A stretch of DNA of 50,800 nucleotides from Bradyrhizobium sp. (GTDB taxonomy: Bacteria; Pseudomonadota; Alphaproteobacteria; Rhizobiales; Xanthobacteraceae), in contig NZ_DAIDJE010000034.1 in NCBI RefSeq assembly GCF_027451485.1, positions 1 to 50,800 of the forward strand. Reading direction: 5' to 3'. The position numbers and the translations under genes were made by a program. Positions 37,169 through 45,715 of this stretch are shown here, in pieces. The notes under the pieces are model-generated. The model worked only from the letters and a program-made list of their open reading frames with translations. It ran no database searches and was not told the DNA's origin. Every line of letters begins with the position of its first letter. Positions within the stretch are counted from its first letter, which is position 1.

Positions 37169-38281
37169 ATGAGTTCGAAATTCGTCTCCACTTCCGAAGG
37201 CCTGCTTGACGAATTGCAAGCCACACTGGCCCACGGAACCGTCGCACGCCGCGTCGAAACGCTGCGCCGTGTCACAGATCTCTTCATCAGCGGGGTCGTC
37301 GAGTTTTCGGACGATCAGATCGCTTTGTTTGACGATGTATTCCAGTGCCTCATTCATCACATAGAGACCTCCGCCAGAGCGCTGCTTTCCAACCGCCTCG
37401 CCCCGATCGACCGCGCGCCCCCTCTGACCGTGCGCGCGCTGGCGTTCGACGACCTGATCGAAGTTGCCGCTCCTGTGCTGTCCCAATCGGAACGGCTCGA
37501 TGACGATGCCCTGATCGAAACTGCACGAAGCAAGAGCCAGGCTCATTTGATGGCGATTTCGACCCGCAAGGTGCTGAGCGGCGCCGTCACCGATGTACTG
37601 GTCCAACGGGGTAACGATGAAGTGGTTGAAAGCGTCGTCCGCAACGCCGGCGCCGAATTCTCCGACCGCGGCTTTGCCAGGCTGGTCAACCGCGCTGAAG
37701 GTAACGATGGGATTGCCACCTGCATCGGCTTGCGTCCCAACATTCCGCGCCACGTGTACCTGAAGCTGCTTGCCAAGGCTTCGGAAACGGTGCGGGCCAA
37801 GCTGGAGGCCGCCAATCAGCCGATGGCAAAGGAGGTGACGAATGCGGTCCGGCAAGCGACGCGGCTGGCGCGTTCGGCGCCATCGGCCATGAGCCAGGAA
37901 ACCACCATCGCGCACGCGCTGGTCAAATCACTGTACGACGATGGCCGCCTGGACGAATATCAGGTGGCGGCATTTGCCGAGGCGGGCAAGTTCGACGAAG
38001 CCAATGCCGCCATCGCCGCGCTCGCCAATGTCTCGGTCTCGATCGCCGAGAATATGATGGTAGAAACGCGCGCCGAGGGCGTGATGATCCTCGCCAAGAT
38101 TTCCGGCATGTCATGGTCAACCGTCAAGTCGATCATCCAGATGCGCGACGAACTATCGGGCAGGGAGCCGTCCGACCTCGACAGTTGCAAGGCCACTTAT
38201 GAGCGGCTTCGTCCCTCGACCGCGCAGCAGGTACTTCGCTTCCACCGCATGCAGCAGACTGCATCGCCGCCTGCGGCCTGA
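37169..38281 (+). CDS. DUF2336 domain-containing protein (second copy)
   Basis: A 370-residue cytosolic protein of the DUF2336 family. The helical repeat region covers about 5-210 (RRVETLRRVTDLFISGVVEF, then DDVFQCLIHHIETSARALLS and LVQRGNDEVVESVVRNAGAE). The C-terminal part includes AVAFAEAGKFDEAN-like and WSTVKSIIQMRDELSG blocks. It differs from the copy at 8176 in length and in most residues, so the duplication is old. Its place directly after a diguanylate cyclase gene suggests a link to c-di-GMP signalling, but nothing more can be said. Function of the family is unknown. Confidence 0.87.
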   Translation: MSSKFVSTSEGLLDELQATLAHGTVARRVETLRRVTDLFISGVVEFSDDQIALFDDVFQCLIHHIETSARALLSNRLAPIDRAPPLTVRALAFDDLIEVAAPVLSQSERLDDDALIETARSKSQAHLMAISTRKVLSGAVTDVLVQRGNDEVVESVVRNAGAEFSDRGFARLVNRAEGNDGIATCIGLRPNIPRHVYLKLLAKASETVRAKLEAANQPMAKEVTNAVRQATRLARSAPSAMSQETTIAHALVKSLYDDGRLDEYQVAAFAEAGKFDEANAAIAALANVSVSIAENMMVETRAEGVMILAKISGMSWSTVKSIIQMRDELSGREPSDLDSCKATYERLRPSTAQQVLRFHRMQQTASPPAA

Positions 38282-38302
38282 TACCGGCACTGTCGCGCTT
38301 GG

Positions 38303-38941
38303 CTAGAACCTGAGCACCTTCGAGCCGATCAACGCGCCTGCTGCCGTCACCATCGCGGTCGCGATCGAGTACCACGTCACCACGAACAGCGGAGAGTCGT
38401 CGGTACAGTGCGAGGCGTATAGCGTCGCGGCGAGGCCTGCCGAGATCAGCCCTGCAATGGCCCCGGCCAGTGCCGGGCGCGCCGGAGCGCCGTGACGCAG
38501 GCCCACCAGCGCTCCCGCCAGAAGCGGCAACGACAGCAGCGGAATGGCGGTCATGCAGATGCGGGAATTTTGACCGATCAGCCGCGTCATCGCCGGCAGC
38601 CGCTGCGGCAGCATCATCTCGCTCCCGATCCCGGCGGCAATGATTCCGACCGGGATCAGCAACAGCCAGCCCCATCCCTTCATCGAGGCCTCCGGACGTG
38701 ACAAATGCAGCGCGACGATAATGGCCGAAATCGCCAGCGCCAGCGTGACGACAAACTTCAGATCGAAAAACGGATTATGCATCGCCGTCATGACGTCGGG
38801 CCGCACGCCAAGCGCCGTCATGAACATCAGAAACGACACCGGCGCTGCCGCCAACAGAGCTAGCGTCAGGATAAATCCGACAGGACGAGCACGGTACCGA
38901 TTGTCGGCGGCGAGCGTTCGAATGAGCTGTTCGGTTTCCAT
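38303..38941 (-). CDS. nrsF: NrsF-family anti-sigma factor (DUF1109)
   Basis: A 212-residue inner-membrane protein with six helices, of the DUF1109/NrsF family. In Caulobacter NrsF holds the ECF factor SigF at the membrane and releases it under oxidative or heavy-metal stress through conserved cysteines. Cysteines here are in NSRICMTAIP and YASHCTDDSP, consistent with that model. It lies 3 bases after the sigma gene on the same strand, so the pair is co-transcribed. Family resemblance and synteny agree; regulation by thiol chemistry is inference from Caulobacter. Confidence 0.88.
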   Translation of the reverse strand: METEQLIRTLAADNRYRARPVGFILTLALLAAAPVSFLMFMTALGVRPDVMTAMHNPFFDLKFVVTLALAISAIIVALHLSRPEASMKGWGWLLLIPVGIIAAGIGSEMMLPQRLPAMTRLIGQNSRICMTAIPLLSLPLLAGALVGLRHGAPARPALAGAIAGLISAGLAATLYASHCTDDSPLFVVTWYSIATAMVTAAGALIGSKVLRF

Positions 38942-38944
38942 GTT

Positions 38945-39490
38945 CTATTGCTCCCGCAATTTTGCGGTGAGGCCGGTAAGTGCGCGATGAAGTGCCACGC
39001 GGACTGCTCCCTCGCTCATCGCAAACTTCGCGGCCGTATCCCGGATCGAGGCGCTTTCAACCGCGATCGACTGCAAGACCTCACGCTGACGCGGAGGAAG
39101 CGTTTGCAATAGCGTTGCAACCTCATTGGCGGAAGCAGTCTCGGCGGCGGGCTCTTCAGGAATGGTCTCGGCAAAATCGTCGATGTTGACGAAAACCCGG
39201 CGGCCCCGGCGCCGCAACGCATCGATCAGCTTGTTACGGGCGATCGCGAACAGCCAGGGCGCGAGCGGCGCGTTAACGTCCCAGGTATGCCGTTTCAGAT
39301 GCACCGCCAGCAAAATCTCCTGCACGATATCCTCGGATTGATCGAGCGGCTGACCCGCCCGCGCCAGCCCGCGGCGAGCCCCGGCCCGCAATACCGGAGT
39401 GACCGCCTTGAGCAGGCGGTGATAGGCCGAGTTGTTGCCTGAAATGGCCAGCCGCATCAGGCCGGTCCACTCGTCTTCACCTTCGCGCAC
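38945..39490 (-). CDS. sigF: ECF sigma factor, SigF-like
   Basis: A group 4 sigma factor of about 181 residues. Region 2 is LDQSEDIVQEILLAVHLKRH with APWLFAIARNKLIDALRRRG, region 4 is LPPRQREVLQSIAVESASIR followed by GAVRVALHRAL. The downstream NrsF gene identifies it as the SigF type. I chose the GTG at 39490, which has GGGAG upstream; the TTG at 39502 would fall at the expected transcription start of the promoter at 39510-39534, so would be leaderless. An in-frame ATG lies 11 codons inside. The gene is intact, unlike the sigma pseudogene 3.4 kb away. Confidence 0.85.
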   Translation of the reverse strand: MREGEDEWTGLMRLAISGNNSAYHRLLKAVTPVLRAGARRGLARAGQPLDQSEDIVQEILLAVHLKRHTWDVNAPLAPWLFAIARNKLIDALRRRGRRVFVNIDDFAETIPEEPAAETASANEVATLLQTLPPRQREVLQSIAVESASIRDTAAKFAMSEGAVRVALHRALTGLTAKLREQ

Positions 39491-39509
39491 ACGCGCTCCC
39501 AAACTTCAA

Positions 39510-39534
39510 TTCGCTCGTTTCTTCAATTTGTTAC
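39510..39534 (-). promoter_or_regulatory. Probable SigF-type autoregulatory promoter
   Basis: On the minus strand GTAAC is followed after 16 bases by CGAA, about 20 bases upstream of the sigF GTG start. It resembles the Caulobacter SigF promoter as I remember it (GTAACC, about 16 bases, CGAA). An ECF factor driving its own operon is the usual arrangement. Confidence 0.5.
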
Positions 39535-39787
39535 GCTGACGGGCGGTGATCACAAACTCGTGATAGAGCCCCTCGCAACGATATCCGGAAATCGCCACCT
39601 GACCTTCGCTCCGCAAGGCTCATAACACATTCTACGCCGCTGAAGCCGGGCCTGATGAATCACGGCTAATTCAATGAGCCTGCCCCGTTTTGGCCCGGAC
39701 TTGTCCGAAGATTCCCATTTTTCGCCCCGCTGCGGACATGGCACGCGGTCTTTTTGCCCACGGGGACTGGCAAACGGGAGATTGCCA

Positions 39788-40453
39788 ATGATCATGGAAG
39801 CCAGCAGACGCTCGGCCTTGATCGCAGCCACCGCCGGACTTTTTGTGCTGCTCGCAGGCCCGGTCATGGCCACCGACGGGGCAGATTCCACATCCGGCGC
39901 AGCATCGGATAATCAGGCCGCGGCGCCTGCGAAGCTCCACAGAACCTACAAGCAAGCGTGGCACCATCGGAGGCAATACGCGCACCACAAGTCCCATGCG
40001 GTCGCCAAGGCCGACGAGGATAGAACGGCCGACGACGTCAAAAAGCCTGTCGTGCCGGAGGCGGCTACGGTCGCCAGCGACAACAAGCCTTCTGCCGAGA
40101 TGCCGCCGTCGGTCGCCAACGCCAATGCGCAGATGATGCTCGCCGGAGTCCAGATCAATGCTGCCGTGGCGATGCCGCCAGGGACGGACGTTCCGCAGGC
40201 GGCAACAACCAACACCGCGAGCGCGGACAATAAGGGGGTGGTGGTCGCCTCGGATCAACTGAACGATATCGATCGGACGCTGCAGGAGGCTAGCCCGTCG
40301 CCGGCGACAAACACCAGCCCACCGCAGGCATCCGCAGCGACGATGACCGGCGAAAGCTCCGTCTGGGATCAGACTTCGCTGATCGGGAAGATTTTCATCG
40401 GATTTGGCGCCCTGCTGACAATGGCCTCGGCCGCCCGCATGTTCATGACCTGA
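39788..40453 (+). CDS. Secreted or membrane-anchored low-complexity protein
   Basis: A 221-residue protein with a signal peptide (LIAATAGLFVLLAGPVMA, cleavage about residue 28) and a second hydrophobic segment at the very C-terminus (IGKIFIGFGALLTMASAARM). The stretch between is polar, Ala/Asp/Thr-rich, with a histidine-rich patch (WHHRRQYAHHKSHA) that could bind metal. No domain is recognised. The Shine-Dalgarno GGGAG about 8 bases ahead of ATG 39788 decides the start; the frame is open to 39674, but without signal. It stands alone on the plus strand between the sigF pair and enoyl-CoA hydratase. Confidence 0.7.
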   Translation: MIMEASRRSALIAATAGLFVLLAGPVMATDGADSTSGAASDNQAAAPAKLHRTYKQAWHHRRQYAHHKSHAVAKADEDRTADDVKKPVVPEAATVASDNKPSAEMPPSVANANAQMMLAGVQINAAVAMPPGTDVPQAATTNTASADNKGVVVASDQLNDIDRTLQEASPSPATNTSPPQASAATMTGESSVWDQTSLIGKIFIGFGALLTMASAARMFMT

Positions 40454-40592
40454 TCGCAGCGCCGGATGATCGGCTGCTGGTCGGATAATGCGACATTGTC
40501 CGGCCAGAAGCCGGGCGAAACAACGCCCCCTTGAAGCTTGTCTCGTTGGCAGGCACATTGCCGACACCGGTTAAAGCACAGGCGGCGAAAGC

Positions 40593-41372
40593 ATGAAGAC
40601 CTACGAGCACATTATCGTCGAGACCAAGGGTAAGGTTGGCATGATTACGCTCAACCGCCCGAAGATGCTCAATGCATTGTCGTTCGGCGTGTTTCGCGAA
40701 ATCGCCACTGCCATCGACGATCTCGAGGCGGACGACGGCATCGGATGCATCGTTGTGACCGGTAATGAAAAGGCATTCGCCGCCGGCGCCGACATCAAGG
40801 AGATGCAGCCGAAAGGCTTCATCGACATGTTTTCCAGCGATTTTATCGCGATCCGCGGCGATCGCGTTGCCACCTGCCGCAAGCCGACGATTGCCGCCGT
40901 GAGCGGCTATGCGCTCGGCGGCGGCTGCGAGCTTGCGATGATGTGCGATATCATCATCGCTTCCGACACGGCAAAGTTCGGCCAGCCGGAAATCACGCTC
41001 GGCACCATTCCCGGCATCGGCGGCACGCAGCGGCTGACGCGCGCAATCGGCAAGTCCAAGGCGATGGACCTCTGCCTCACCGGACGGATGATGGATGCCG
41101 CGGAGGCGGAACGTTCCGGCCTCGTCAGCCGTATCGTTCCCGCCGACAGGCTCATGAATGAAGTGCTGGCAATGGCGGAAAAGATCGCCGAGATGTCGCA
41201 CCCGGCGGCGGAAATGGCCAAACGCGCCATCAATCGCGCATTCGAAACTCCGCTTTCGGAAGGTCTTCAGGTCGAGCGCGACCTGTTCCACTCCACTTTT
41301 GCCTTGGAGGATCGTTCCGAAGGCATGGCGGCGTTCATTGAAAAGCGAAAGCCGGTCAACAGGAACCGGTAG
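40593..41372 (+). CDS. Enoyl-CoA hydratase (crotonase family)
   Basis: A 259-residue crotonase-fold enzyme that hydrates trans-2-enoyl-CoA in fatty acid or branched-chain oxidation. Oxyanion-hole blocks are visible in [11 protein letters not shown] (near 66-76) and [13 protein letters not shown] (near 108-120), and the catalytic glutamates in [20 protein letters not shown], which matches mitochondrial ECHS1 closely. Both Glu positions are present, so hydratase activity is likely. It is alone on its strand. The next gene is convergent 16 bases away. No CoA ligase or dehydrogenase is next to it, so the in vivo pathway is open. Confidence 0.93.
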   Translation: MKTYEHIIVETKGKVGMITLNRPKMLNALSFGVFREIATAIDDLEADDGIGCIVVTGNEKAFAAGADIKEMQPKGFIDMFSSDFIAIRGDRVATCRKPTIAAVSGYALGGGCELAMMCDIIIASDTAKFGQPEITLGTIPGIGGTQRLTRAIGKSKAMDLCLTGRMMDAAEAERSGLVSRIVPADRLMNEVLAMAEKIAEMSHPAAEMAKRAINRAFETPLSEGLQVERDLFHSTFALEDRSEGMAAFIEKRKPVNRNR

Positions 41373-41388
41373 ATCACTGCGCCTACAC

Positions 41389-43251
41389 TCAGAGGCACAG
41401 GTTCGCCCGGCTCTGCGCCAAGGCTGCGATCACCAGCGCTCGATAAAGCCTTTCCTGCCAGGTCGAAGGCTTGTCCAGCCCCAATCTCGCCAGGCATTCG
41501 AAGTCGTGCGGTTGAGGCTGCTGCCTCCATCCCTGCCAAATCAGCGCGGGCAAACGCAGAGGCCAACGCGGCACCTCTTGAAGGAATTGCAAAGCGGGGA
41601 TCAGGCGCCGCTCGGCATCGGTAAAATCGCAACCGAAGGGAAACGACGGAAGCCAACCCGCCTGCCGCGCTGGCCGCAATGCTTGTGCGATCCGCTCCGG
41701 ATAATTTTCGCGGAAGGCACGCGGAATTTCAAAAGCGACCGGCAATTTACCGGCATCTTTCGCCTGGCGGGTCAGTTCATCCTGGAAACGGGAATCCGCG
41801 ACCTGCAACATTGCCGCGATCACTTCGGCGTCGGATTTTCCCCGGAGATCGGCGACGCCGTATTCGCTGACAATGACATCACGCATGTGCCGCGGAATGG
41901 TCTCGTGGCCGTAGTTCCAGCGAATATTGGATTCCAGGCGGCGCCCTGCCCATCGGGTCGCCTCGACGGTCAGGACCGAGCGTGCGCCCTGCAGAGCAAA
42001 TGCCTGCGCCACGAAGTTATATTGTCCGCCGACGCCACTCACGACCTGGCCGTTGTCGAGGCCGTCGGATATAGCGGCTCCCAGCAGGGTCACGATCATC
42101 GCGTTGTTGACGAAGCGCGCATCCACACGTGCGTGACGTTTGCGATCTTCGTCGCCATAGAGTTCGTTGGTGAACGAAACCGCGGTCATCTGGATGCGCG
42201 CGATCTGCTCCGGCGTCATGCTGCGCAAGGCGCGGTAAAACGATTTTGGTCCTAAGAAAAATGCGCCGTGTAGCAGAACATCGTCGACCTCTCGCTTGAT
42301 GATGCCGGCATCGATCAGGCCGAGAAAAGCCTCGAAAATCATTTCGCTGACGCCGTAAAGCCCCTTTTCGAACGAAGAGGTTTCAGACGGTGGAGTCGCG
42401 GGCGCAAGGCGCTTCATCGTGGCGGCGAACTGAGCGGAATCGCGATGGCGCAGGATCAGGCCTTGCGCCAGCGCATCGCCGACCTGGCCGATGCCGATCT
42501 GCAACGTACCGCCGTCGCGAACGAGACCGGCCGCATGCAGTCCGATCGCGTATTTCGTGTCGGTCACGGGTTCGGAGGGTGGCGCGAACAGCGGAAACTC
42601 AGTCTCCCGGCTCTCAAGGACAGCGCTGAATTCCTCGCCTGCAAGATCGCCGGCGCCGGGCATGAACGGCAATTCGGAATTCACTTGCCCAATCAGTTTG
42701 AACGTCGCACGCCCCTCGGCACGCGCCCGCAGCAAATCGAGAGTCATGTCGGTGTTGCAGCTCAGGCTGTAGCGGGCGGCCCCATCGGACGTGCGCTTGG
42801 CGACGAGCTGAGCGATGACATTGAGCCCGCGCGCGAGCAGATAGGATGCGGCATGGGTATAGTTCGCGGAGATATAGTGCTGCTGAGCAAACGGCACGTG
42901 CAGCCATCGGCCAGCCAGAAAGAAGAACTCGTTCACCTCTACGTTGGGAGGCAATTGGTTCGCCCGTAGCGCCCCGGCATAAGCGAGGTCCGGATAGCCG
43001 CCAAACAGCCGATCGATGACGGGCGAAATGAAGCGCCGCTCGAGCAGACTGGACGGGTGAGGCTTCTCCAGCGTCAGCGCCGAGAACAAAGTGAGATGGA
43101 TCGAGCGGTCCGCAGCCGCCCGCGCGTAGAGCGCGTTGACGACGTGGTTGGCCTTGCCGAGACCAAGCGGCAAGCCGACGACAAGATTGGTGCCGAGGTC
43201 GCGGATGATGTCTTCCGCAATGGCCTCGGGATCGGAGAACATCTTCGGCAT
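41389..43251 (-). CDS. Acetyl-CoA hydrolase/transferase family protein
   Basis: A 620-residue member of the acetyl-CoA hydrolase/4-hydroxybutyrate CoA-transferase family (class I CoA-transferase fold). Visible blocks are NLVVGLPLGLGKANHVVNAL (N-terminal, about 23-42), TLQIGIGQVGDALAQGLIL in the middle, and SGVGGQYNFVAQAFALQGAR followed by YGHETIPRHMRDVIVSEYGV in the catalytic half. It is about 100 residues longer than the usual 500-residue enzyme. The frame is open to 43320, but the ATG at 43251 has GAGGAAAA upstream, so it is chosen. Substrate is unknown; it may move CoA between short acids. Confidence 0.87.
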   Translation of the reverse strand: MPKMFSDPEAIAEDIIRDLGTNLVVGLPLGLGKANHVVNALYARAAADRSIHLTLFSALTLEKPHPSSLLERRFISPVIDRLFGGYPDLAYAGALRANQLPPNVEVNEFFFLAGRWLHVPFAQQHYISANYTHAASYLLARGLNVIAQLVAKRTSDGAARYSLSCNTDMTLDLLRARAEGRATFKLIGQVNSELPFMPGAGDLAGEEFSAVLESRETEFPLFAPPSEPVTDTKYAIGLHAAGLVRDGGTLQIGIGQVGDALAQGLILRHRDSAQFAATMKRLAPATPPSETSSFEKGLYGVSEMIFEAFLGLIDAGIIKREVDDVLLHGAFFLGPKSFYRALRSMTPEQIARIQMTAVSFTNELYGDEDRKRHARVDARFVNNAMIVTLLGAAISDGLDNGQVVSGVGGQYNFVAQAFALQGARSVLTVEATRWAGRRLESNIRWNYGHETIPRHMRDVIVSEYGVADLRGKSDAEVIAAMLQVADSRFQDELTRQAKDAGKLPVAFEIPRAFRENYPERIAQALRPARQAGWLPSFPFGCDFTDAERRLIPALQFLQEVPRWPLRLPALIWQGWRQQPQPHDFECLARLGLDKPSTWQERLYRALVIAALAQSRANLCL

Positions 43252-43423
43252 CGATTTTTCCTCAGCGCCGCCCGGGCCGGCACAACGCCATCCGCCTGCC
43301 GCATTGGCGACATGCGACATACCGCTTTCCCTGTTCGTTCGGCTGCGATATCGGATTTGTCAATGGCATGGTTCGCTTCGGCAAAAAGTGGACGAGCGCC
43401 GGAAATTCCCATGGGAGGCGACG

Positions 43424-44044
43424 ATGATGAAATTGTATTACGCGACGGGCACCTGTGCACTGGCTTCCCATATCGCGCTTGAGGAGGCCGGCGCCGACTA
43501 TTCGACCGTCAAGATCAACTTCGCAACCGGTGAACAGCGCTCGCCGGAATATCTCGTCATCAACCCCAAGGGACGCGTCCCTTCGCTGGTGACGGAGCGA
43601 GGCATTCTGACCGAGACGCCCGCGATGCTCGCTTACATCGCCCAATCCTATCCGAAGGCAAAGCTGGCGCCGTTGGACGATCCCTTCGGCTTTGCCGAGG
43701 TGCAGGCGTTCAACAGCTATCTCTGCTCGACCGTTCACGTCGCTCACGCCCATCGCATGCGTGGCACACGCTGGGTCGATGATCCTGCGGCGATCGATGC
43801 CATGAAGCGCAAGGTACCTGAAACCGTCGGCGCGTGCTTCGAGCTGATCGAAACCAAAATGATCAAGGGACCCTGGGTGATGGGCGATACGTATACGATC
43901 TGCGACCCCTACCTCTTCACGATCGCGAACTGGTTGGAAGGCGACAGCGTCGACCCGGCGCGCTTCCCCAAGGTCAAGGCGCACCGCGACCGCATGGCGG
44001 CGCGGCCCGCCGTCAGCAAGGTGGTGGCGGCCGAAAAGGCCTGA
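43424..44044 (+). CDS. Glutathione S-transferase family protein
   Basis: A 206-residue cytosolic GST. The thioredoxin-like domain begins KLYYATGTCALASHIALEEA, with a Cys/Ser region (TGTCALAS) as in beta-class bacterial GSTs, and the cis-Pro motif NPKGRVPSLV followed by LTETPAMLAYIA. The helical C-terminal domain has VMGDTYTICDPYLFTIANWL. The frame is open upstream to 43136, but the Shine-Dalgarno GGGAGG (43413-43418) lies 5 bases before the ATG at 43424 and 8 before a second ATG at 43427; either may be used. It is divergent from the acetyl-CoA hydrolase gene, with which it shares a promoter region. Confidence 0.92.
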   Translation: MMKLYYATGTCALASHIALEEAGADYSTVKINFATGEQRSPEYLVINPKGRVPSLVTERGILTETPAMLAYIAQSYPKAKLAPLDDPFGFAEVQAFNSYLCSTVHVAHAHRMRGTRWVDDPAAIDAMKRKVPETVGACFELIETKMIKGPWVMGDTYTICDPYLFTIANWLEGDSVDPARFPKVKAHRDRMAARPAVSKVVAAEKA

Positions 44045-44367
44045 TAGCCATCGAGCTTAGGGCCCTTCCCGCCCGAGGCTTATCTCGATAGTGTGACGAC
44101 AAAGCCGGGGGATCATAACGCCCGGGAGGGAGAGAAGCGTGCCATGAGACAGCTGCGGCGTGCGATTATGCTGATCGCGGCAATGATTGTTTTCGTCAGC
44201 CGCCGCCGACCAAGCTTGTCAACCTCCTGAACGTCGTATCCCTCCTGCTTTTTCTCCAGGCAATGCGGGACTTTTATCACCCATTCCAACTAGCTCCTTC
44301 CACAAGCATCAGGCAGGCGCGATAGCAAAGCGTCTTCAAGAAGTTGAATACAAGCAAGAGGAATTTC
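44045..44367. other. Intergenic stretch with a broken signal-peptide-like ORF
   Basis: 323 bases between the GST and MFS genes. A GGGAGGGAGAG ribosome site precedes an ATG at 44144 that opens a 28-codon frame, MRQLRRAIMLIAAMIVFVS and 9 more residues, stop at 44228-44230. The start looks like a signal peptide, and a shift to the neighbouring frame would continue it as SAAADQACQPPERR. This may be the 5' end of a decayed secreted protein gene, or a leader peptide. No other structure was seen. Confidence 0.3.
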
Positions 44368-45687
44368 ATGGCGGCTACGGAAGCCACAACCGCAATCGAG
44401 CGCCAAACGATCGCAAAGGTTTCCTGGCGGCTGTTGCCCCTGGTCGCTCTCGCCTATTGCATCGCCTATATCGATCGCAGCAACGTTTCCGTCGCTGCAC
44501 TGACCATGAACAAGGATCTGGGTCTCAGCGCCTATCTCTACGGCTGGGGCGCCGGAATCTTTTTCTTCGGCTACTTCCTGTTCGAGATTCCCAGCAACCT
44601 CATTCTGGAAAGGATCGGTGCGCGAATCTGGATCGCCCGGATCATGATAACCTGGGGAATCATTTCAGCCCTCACCGCGCTCGTGACCGGTTCCACCAGC
44701 TTCCTGACCATCCGATTTTTGCTCGGCGCCGCGGAAGCCGGATTTTTTCCTGGCATGATTCTCTATCTCACCTACTGGTTTCCGGCCCAATACCGCGGCC
44801 GCGTTATCTCAACCCTCTTCATCGCACAGCCGGTCGCCAATGCCGTCGCGTCGATCGCCTCTGCCGCCATTCTTGGCATGCACGGCGTGCTCGGGCTCAA
44901 AGGCTGGCAGTGGATTTTCATCATCGAGGCCCTGCCGGCGGTCCTGCTTGGGCTAGTCATCTTGCGGATCATGACAGACCGGCCGACGCACGCCGACTGG
45001 CTTGCCGAGGACGAAAGAAACTGGCTGCAAGCGAGACTTGACAGCGAAAGCCGCGAGGTCGCGAGCGGTGGACATCTGACCTGGACAAAGGCGCTGGCCG
45101 ATGGACGGGTTGTTGCGCTGTCGGCGATCTACTTCATGTCTGTGACTGCCAATTACGGCATCGTTTTCTTCATGCCGCAGATCGTCAAGGGAATGGGTCT
45201 AACCGACATGATGACGGGCGTCGTCTCTGCGCTTCCCTATGTCGTCGGCACGGTTGGCCTGATCGCCTGGGGCTGGTCGTCGGACCGCAACAAGGAGCGG
45301 CGCTGGCATTTGATCGCCGCTTCAACATTGGGCGCACTCGGACTTGCCTACGCCGGCTGGTCCGGCGCATCCTATTGGGCCCTGCTTGGAATGGCGGTCG
45401 CCACCGTCGGCATCTACGGCTCGCGCACGGCGTTCTGGCCGATTCCATCGATGTTCCTGACAGGAACTGCAGCGGCAGGCGCGATCGCGATGATCAATGC
45501 CGTCGGCAATCTCGGCGGCTATGTCGGCCCGTTCGTCGTTGGCTGGATCAGGGAATCCACCAAGAGCTTCGGTGCCGGACTTTATTTCCTGGCCGCCTGT
45601 TCGCTGATGGCGGCCGTCATTACGTTCCTTGCGGCGCGCGCGGCGGGCGCCCCCGCTGCTGTACCGAACCCAAGTGCCGCCGAATAA
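44368..45687 (+). CDS. MFS transporter, anion:cation symporter (ACS) type
   Basis: A 439-residue, 12-helix inner-membrane transporter of the ACS family, which imports organic acids such as tartrate, phthalate and glucarate. Features are the helix-1 motif YCIAYIDRSNVSVAALTMNK, the GYFLFEIPSNLILERIGAR block and LGAAEAGFFPGMILYLTYWF in helix 4, all typical of ACS. The ATG at 44368 has GAGG upstream; a TTG at 44344 is in frame but not used. The Tat-exported amidohydrolase gene follows 28 bases later on the same strand, so the two probably act on the same aromatic-derived acid or lactone. Confidence 0.92.
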   Translation: MAATEATTAIERQTIAKVSWRLLPLVALAYCIAYIDRSNVSVAALTMNKDLGLSAYLYGWGAGIFFFGYFLFEIPSNLILERIGARIWIARIMITWGIISALTALVTGSTSFLTIRFLLGAAEAGFFPGMILYLTYWFPAQYRGRVISTLFIAQPVANAVASIASAAILGMHGVLGLKGWQWIFIIEALPAVLLGLVILRIMTDRPTHADWLAEDERNWLQARLDSESREVASGGHLTWTKALADGRVVALSAIYFMSVTANYGIVFFMPQIVKGMGLTDMMTGVVSALPYVVGTVGLIAWGWSSDRNKERRWHLIAASTLGALGLAYAGWSGASYWALLGMAVATVGIYGSRTAFWPIPSMFLTGTAAAGAIAMINAVGNLGGYVGPFVVGWIRESTKSFGAGLYFLAACSLMAAVITFLAARAAGAPAAVPNPSAAE

Positions 45688-45715
45688 TCAACAAGAACTG
45701 GAAGAGGAGACGACC

